This document shows positions 6,999-8,391 of a DNA stretch of 8,391 bases, piece after piece. Origin of the DNA: Caldisericota bacterium (GTDB lineage Bacteria > Caldisericota > Caldisericia > Caldisericales > Caldisericaceae); the NCBI GenBank assembly GCA_030642335.1, contig DAOWNX010000024.1, positions 1 through 8,391 on the forward strand, in the 5' to 3' direction. The position numbers and the translations under genes were made by a program. The stretch's first letter is position 1. The number at the start of each line of letters is the position of its first letter. The notes under the pieces were generated by a model. The model worked only from the letters and a program-made list of their open reading frames with translations, had not been told where the DNA came from and made no database searches.

Positions 6999-7544
6999 CT
7001 AATTTTTTAATAATTTTTTTAAAAGATTTATCGGAATACCTATTACATTATCTATCGGGCCATCTATGCCCTCAATAAAACTTGAGGCAGCTCCTTGGAT
7101 GGCATAACCACCTGCTTTATCTAATCCTTCTTTTGTAGCAATGTATGTTTTTATTTCGCTACAAGACAATTTTTTAAATTTCACTTTTGTTTCTGTAAAG
7201 TCTATCATAAATTTTTCTTTTTTAATAACTGCAATTCCCGTAATTACACGGTGCACATTTTCTGAAAGAAGTCGAAGCATTTTTTTTAACTCATTTTTGT
7301 TTTTTGGTTTTCCAAGGATTTTATTATTTATTACTACTATAGTATCGGCTCCTACAACAACGCTGTTTTTATATTTTTTATGTGTGGAAAACGCTTTGTT
7401 GTAGGCGTTTAGCATGGCAGTTGCTGGGGGGTTGTAAGTAAAAATCTTTTCGTTGTATTGAGGATCAGTTGAAACAAAGTCAAATTGCCATTTCTGAAGG
7501 AGATTAATTCGTCTTGGTGATGCTGATGCGAGTATAAATTTCAT
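6999..7544 (-). CDS. maf: Maf nucleoside triphosphate pyrophosphatase
   Basis: A cytoplasmic enzyme of 181 residues of the Maf/HAM1-like fold that hydrolyses non-canonical or pyrimidine nucleoside triphosphates (dTTP/UTP type) to the monophosphate and pyrophosphate. Signature residues are LASASPRR (5-12), GADT (65-68), GKP (78-80), HRVITG (98-103), E139 and DKAGGYAIQG (142-151), with NVIGIP (166-171) near the end. The GYAIQG and ITG forms fit the YhdE/Maf dTTPase subgroup rather than YceF. The ATG overlaps the stop of the upstream DUF4321 gene as ATGA. No Shine-Dalgarno is visible, so translation should be coupled. Unlike many Clostridia operons, no radC gene lies between maf and mreB. Confidence 0.95.
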   Translation of the reverse strand: MKFILASASPRRINLLQKWQFDFVSTDPQYNEKIFTYNPPATAMLNAYNKAFSTHKKYKNSVVVGADTIVVINNKILGKPKNKNELKKMLRLLSENVHRVITGIAVIKKEKFMIDFTETKVKFKKLSCSEIKTYIATKEGLDKAGGYAIQGAASSFIEGIDGPIDNVIGIPINLLKKLLKN

Positions 7545-7783
7545 ATTATCAAGAAGAGGTATAAAAACAATATTACACCAACAACGGTGCCAATGTTTAA
7601 ATAAAAGGTAATCCCAAAAGCGAGATCCATTATTACAAGATTTAAAGTAAAAGGTGAAAATCCGAACGAAACGGCACTATTTAACATTGGAAAGACTTTT
7701 CCTAGCCCTATGCCTAATATTGTTCCCAATATCGCACCAATAATTATATACAGTATCATCAACTGAAATCTCTTACGATCCAT
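7541..7783 (-). CDS. DUF4321 small membrane protein
   Basis: A protein of 80 residues with a short basic N-terminus and about two membrane segments (around 8-28, Gly-rich IIIGAILGTILGIGLG, and 61-80), with a moderately hydrophobic middle (SPFTLNLVIMDLAFGITF). The pattern of Gly-rich helix, then D-L-x-F-G-x-x-F-x-x-N (53-63), then a helix reaching the C-terminus matches DUF4321, found upstream of maf in many Clostridia. Its function is unknown. The conserved place next to maf and mre suggests an envelope-related role, but that is guilt by association. The start overlaps the Gx gene by 11 bases, with GGTGG about six bases upstream. The stop overlaps maf by four. Confidence 0.8.
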   Translation of the reverse strand: MDRKRFQLMILYIIIGAILGTILGIGLGKVFPMLNSAVSFGFSPFTLNLVIMDLAFGITFYLNIGTVVGVILFLYLFLII

Positions 7784-8300
7784 TTCTTACCACCGTTTTT
7801 GTTTTATTATAAAGTATTTTGGTAATTAATCCAATAACCCATCCGCTTATCCCTCCTAAAAAAAGAAGAATTGGTAAATAGTACCAGAGAGCACTGTTTT
7901 TCGTAATATATAGTACGATAAAAAATTGAGCTAAATTGTTTACTATTCCTCCTATTATACTTATGCCTACTATACTAAAATGTTTTCTGCATAGGTCATA
8001 AGCTAGTATCATGGCAATAGCAGCCATTATACTACCGCCCATACTTGTAAAGAGGGGGATAGGGTGAAGCATTCCTTTAAAAAATGCTGAAAGTATAGCC
8101 CTAAGTAGTGCAACTACAATTGCTTCCCTTTCTCCAAAGAAAAGTAATGCGAGCAGTATTACAATGTTTGCAAGTCCCAATTTTGCACCTGGTATTGGTG
8201 ATATGGGTGGTTCTATCAAGTTTAATACAATGCCCAATGCAATGAGAATAGACAGATAAATGAGTTCTCTTAATTTAATACGTGATCGAGTCGATTTCAT
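7773..8300 (-). CDS. Gx transporter family membrane protein (heptaprenyl diphosphate synthase component I domain)
   Basis: An integral membrane protein of 175 residues with about five hydrophobic segments (around 14-28, 42-56, 60-75, 84-101, 109-131 and 140-163). The family signature PGAKLGLANIV (37-47), the LLRAILSAFFKG stretch (65-76) and GGIVNNLAQ (117-125) match the Gx transporter family, Pfam Hpre_diP_synt_I. The old name implies heptaprenyl diphosphate synthesis, but the protein looks like an ECF-type S-component-like membrane protein and no enzymatic motif is visible. The substrate is unknown. In many anaerobes it neighbours NusG-II and FMN-transferase/Rnf-type genes. The ATG overlaps the preceding NusG-II gene by 26 bases, with AGGA about ten bases upstream. 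Confidence 0.85.
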   Translation of the reverse strand: MKSTRSRIKLRELIYLSILIALGIVLNLIEPPISPIPGAKLGLANIVILLALLFFGEREAIVVALLRAILSAFFKGMLHPIPLFTSMGGSIMAAIAMILAYDLCRKHFSIVGISIIGGIVNNLAQFFIVLYITKNSALWYYLPILLFLGGISGWVIGLITKILYNKTKTVVRNGS

Positions 8301-8391
8301 TTTTTTCTTTTCCTGTGATGGAAATTGATATGCGGTTAGGCAAACAAACTATACTTTCACCAGTTTTACTGATCCATCCTTGTTTTATGCA
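8275..8391 (-). CDS. NusG domain II-containing protein, C-terminal fragment
   Basis: Only the last 38 codons are in the window, open to the right edge. They contain C-x-x-x-GWISKTGESIVCLPNRISI (from residue 1 of the fragment), then SITGK and the terminal DSITY. This matches the C-terminal end of the small NusG_II family (Pfam NusG_II), whose hallmark is a GWI...G..IVCLPNR stretch with conserved cysteines. Family members are usually about 120-130 residues with an N-terminal membrane helix, so most of the protein lies outside. They are not transcription factors despite the name, and their role is unknown. They often pair with Gx transporters, as here, where the two genes overlap by 26 bases. 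Confidence 0.82.
   Translation of the reverse strand, partial: CIKQGWISKTGESIVCLPNRISISITGKEKNEIDSITY

Noticed and set aside
7001..7022. T/A runs after maf resembling a terminator
   Set aside because: They encode the Lys/Leu-rich end of Maf, there is no G+C stem, and mreB follows at once.

Overview
The window is a gap-free block of genes for cell shape and division-site placement. All of them lie on the minus strand, so transcription runs from high to low coordinates. The DNA is AT-rich (roughly one third G+C by eye). The gene order NusG-II, Gx transporter, DUF4321, maf, mreBCD, pbp2, minC, minD, (minE position), rodA, B12-type radical SAM is the layout known from anaerobic Clostridia-like Bacillota and some neighbouring deep lineages. 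I therefore infer a rod-shaped anaerobe of that type. I cannot name a genus.

In transcription order, the right edge holds the tail of a NusG domain II protein (8275-8391). It overlaps a Gx-family membrane transporter (7773-8300), which overlaps a small DUF4321 membrane protein (7541-7783). Next come Maf nucleotide pyrophosphatase (6999-7544), the elongasome scaffold MreB (5986-6987), MreC (5174-5989, TTG start) and MreD (4737-5177), and the transpeptidase PBP2 (3005-4750). The division-site inhibitor pair MinC (2381-2995) and MinD (1593-2378) follows. A 57-codon gene too short for most ORF callers (1413-1586) sits exactly where minE is expected. Then come the SEDS glycosyltransferase RodA (354-1412, GTG start) and the first 119 residues of a B12-binding-domain radical SAM protein (1-357), which runs off the left edge.

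Every junction is an overlap or a gap of at most 11 bases, and no convincing promoter or terminator was seen. The block therefore reads as one translationally coupled operon or the middle of one. MreB, MreC, MreD, PBP2 and RodA together make up the lateral wall-synthesis machine. MinC and MinD block division away from midcell. Maf is a house-cleaning pyrophosphatase whose overproduction is linked to septation arrest in Bacillus. The flanking NusG-II and Gx genes and the radical SAM gene are conserved neighbours with poorly understood roles.

The most unusual part is the Min region. The minE-position ORF resembles only the C-terminal half of MinE and lacks the N-terminal membrane and MinD-binding segment. 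The MinC beta-helix domain also looks about seven residues shorter than usual at one turn. I found no mobile elements, RNA genes, CRISPR arrays or defence genes.
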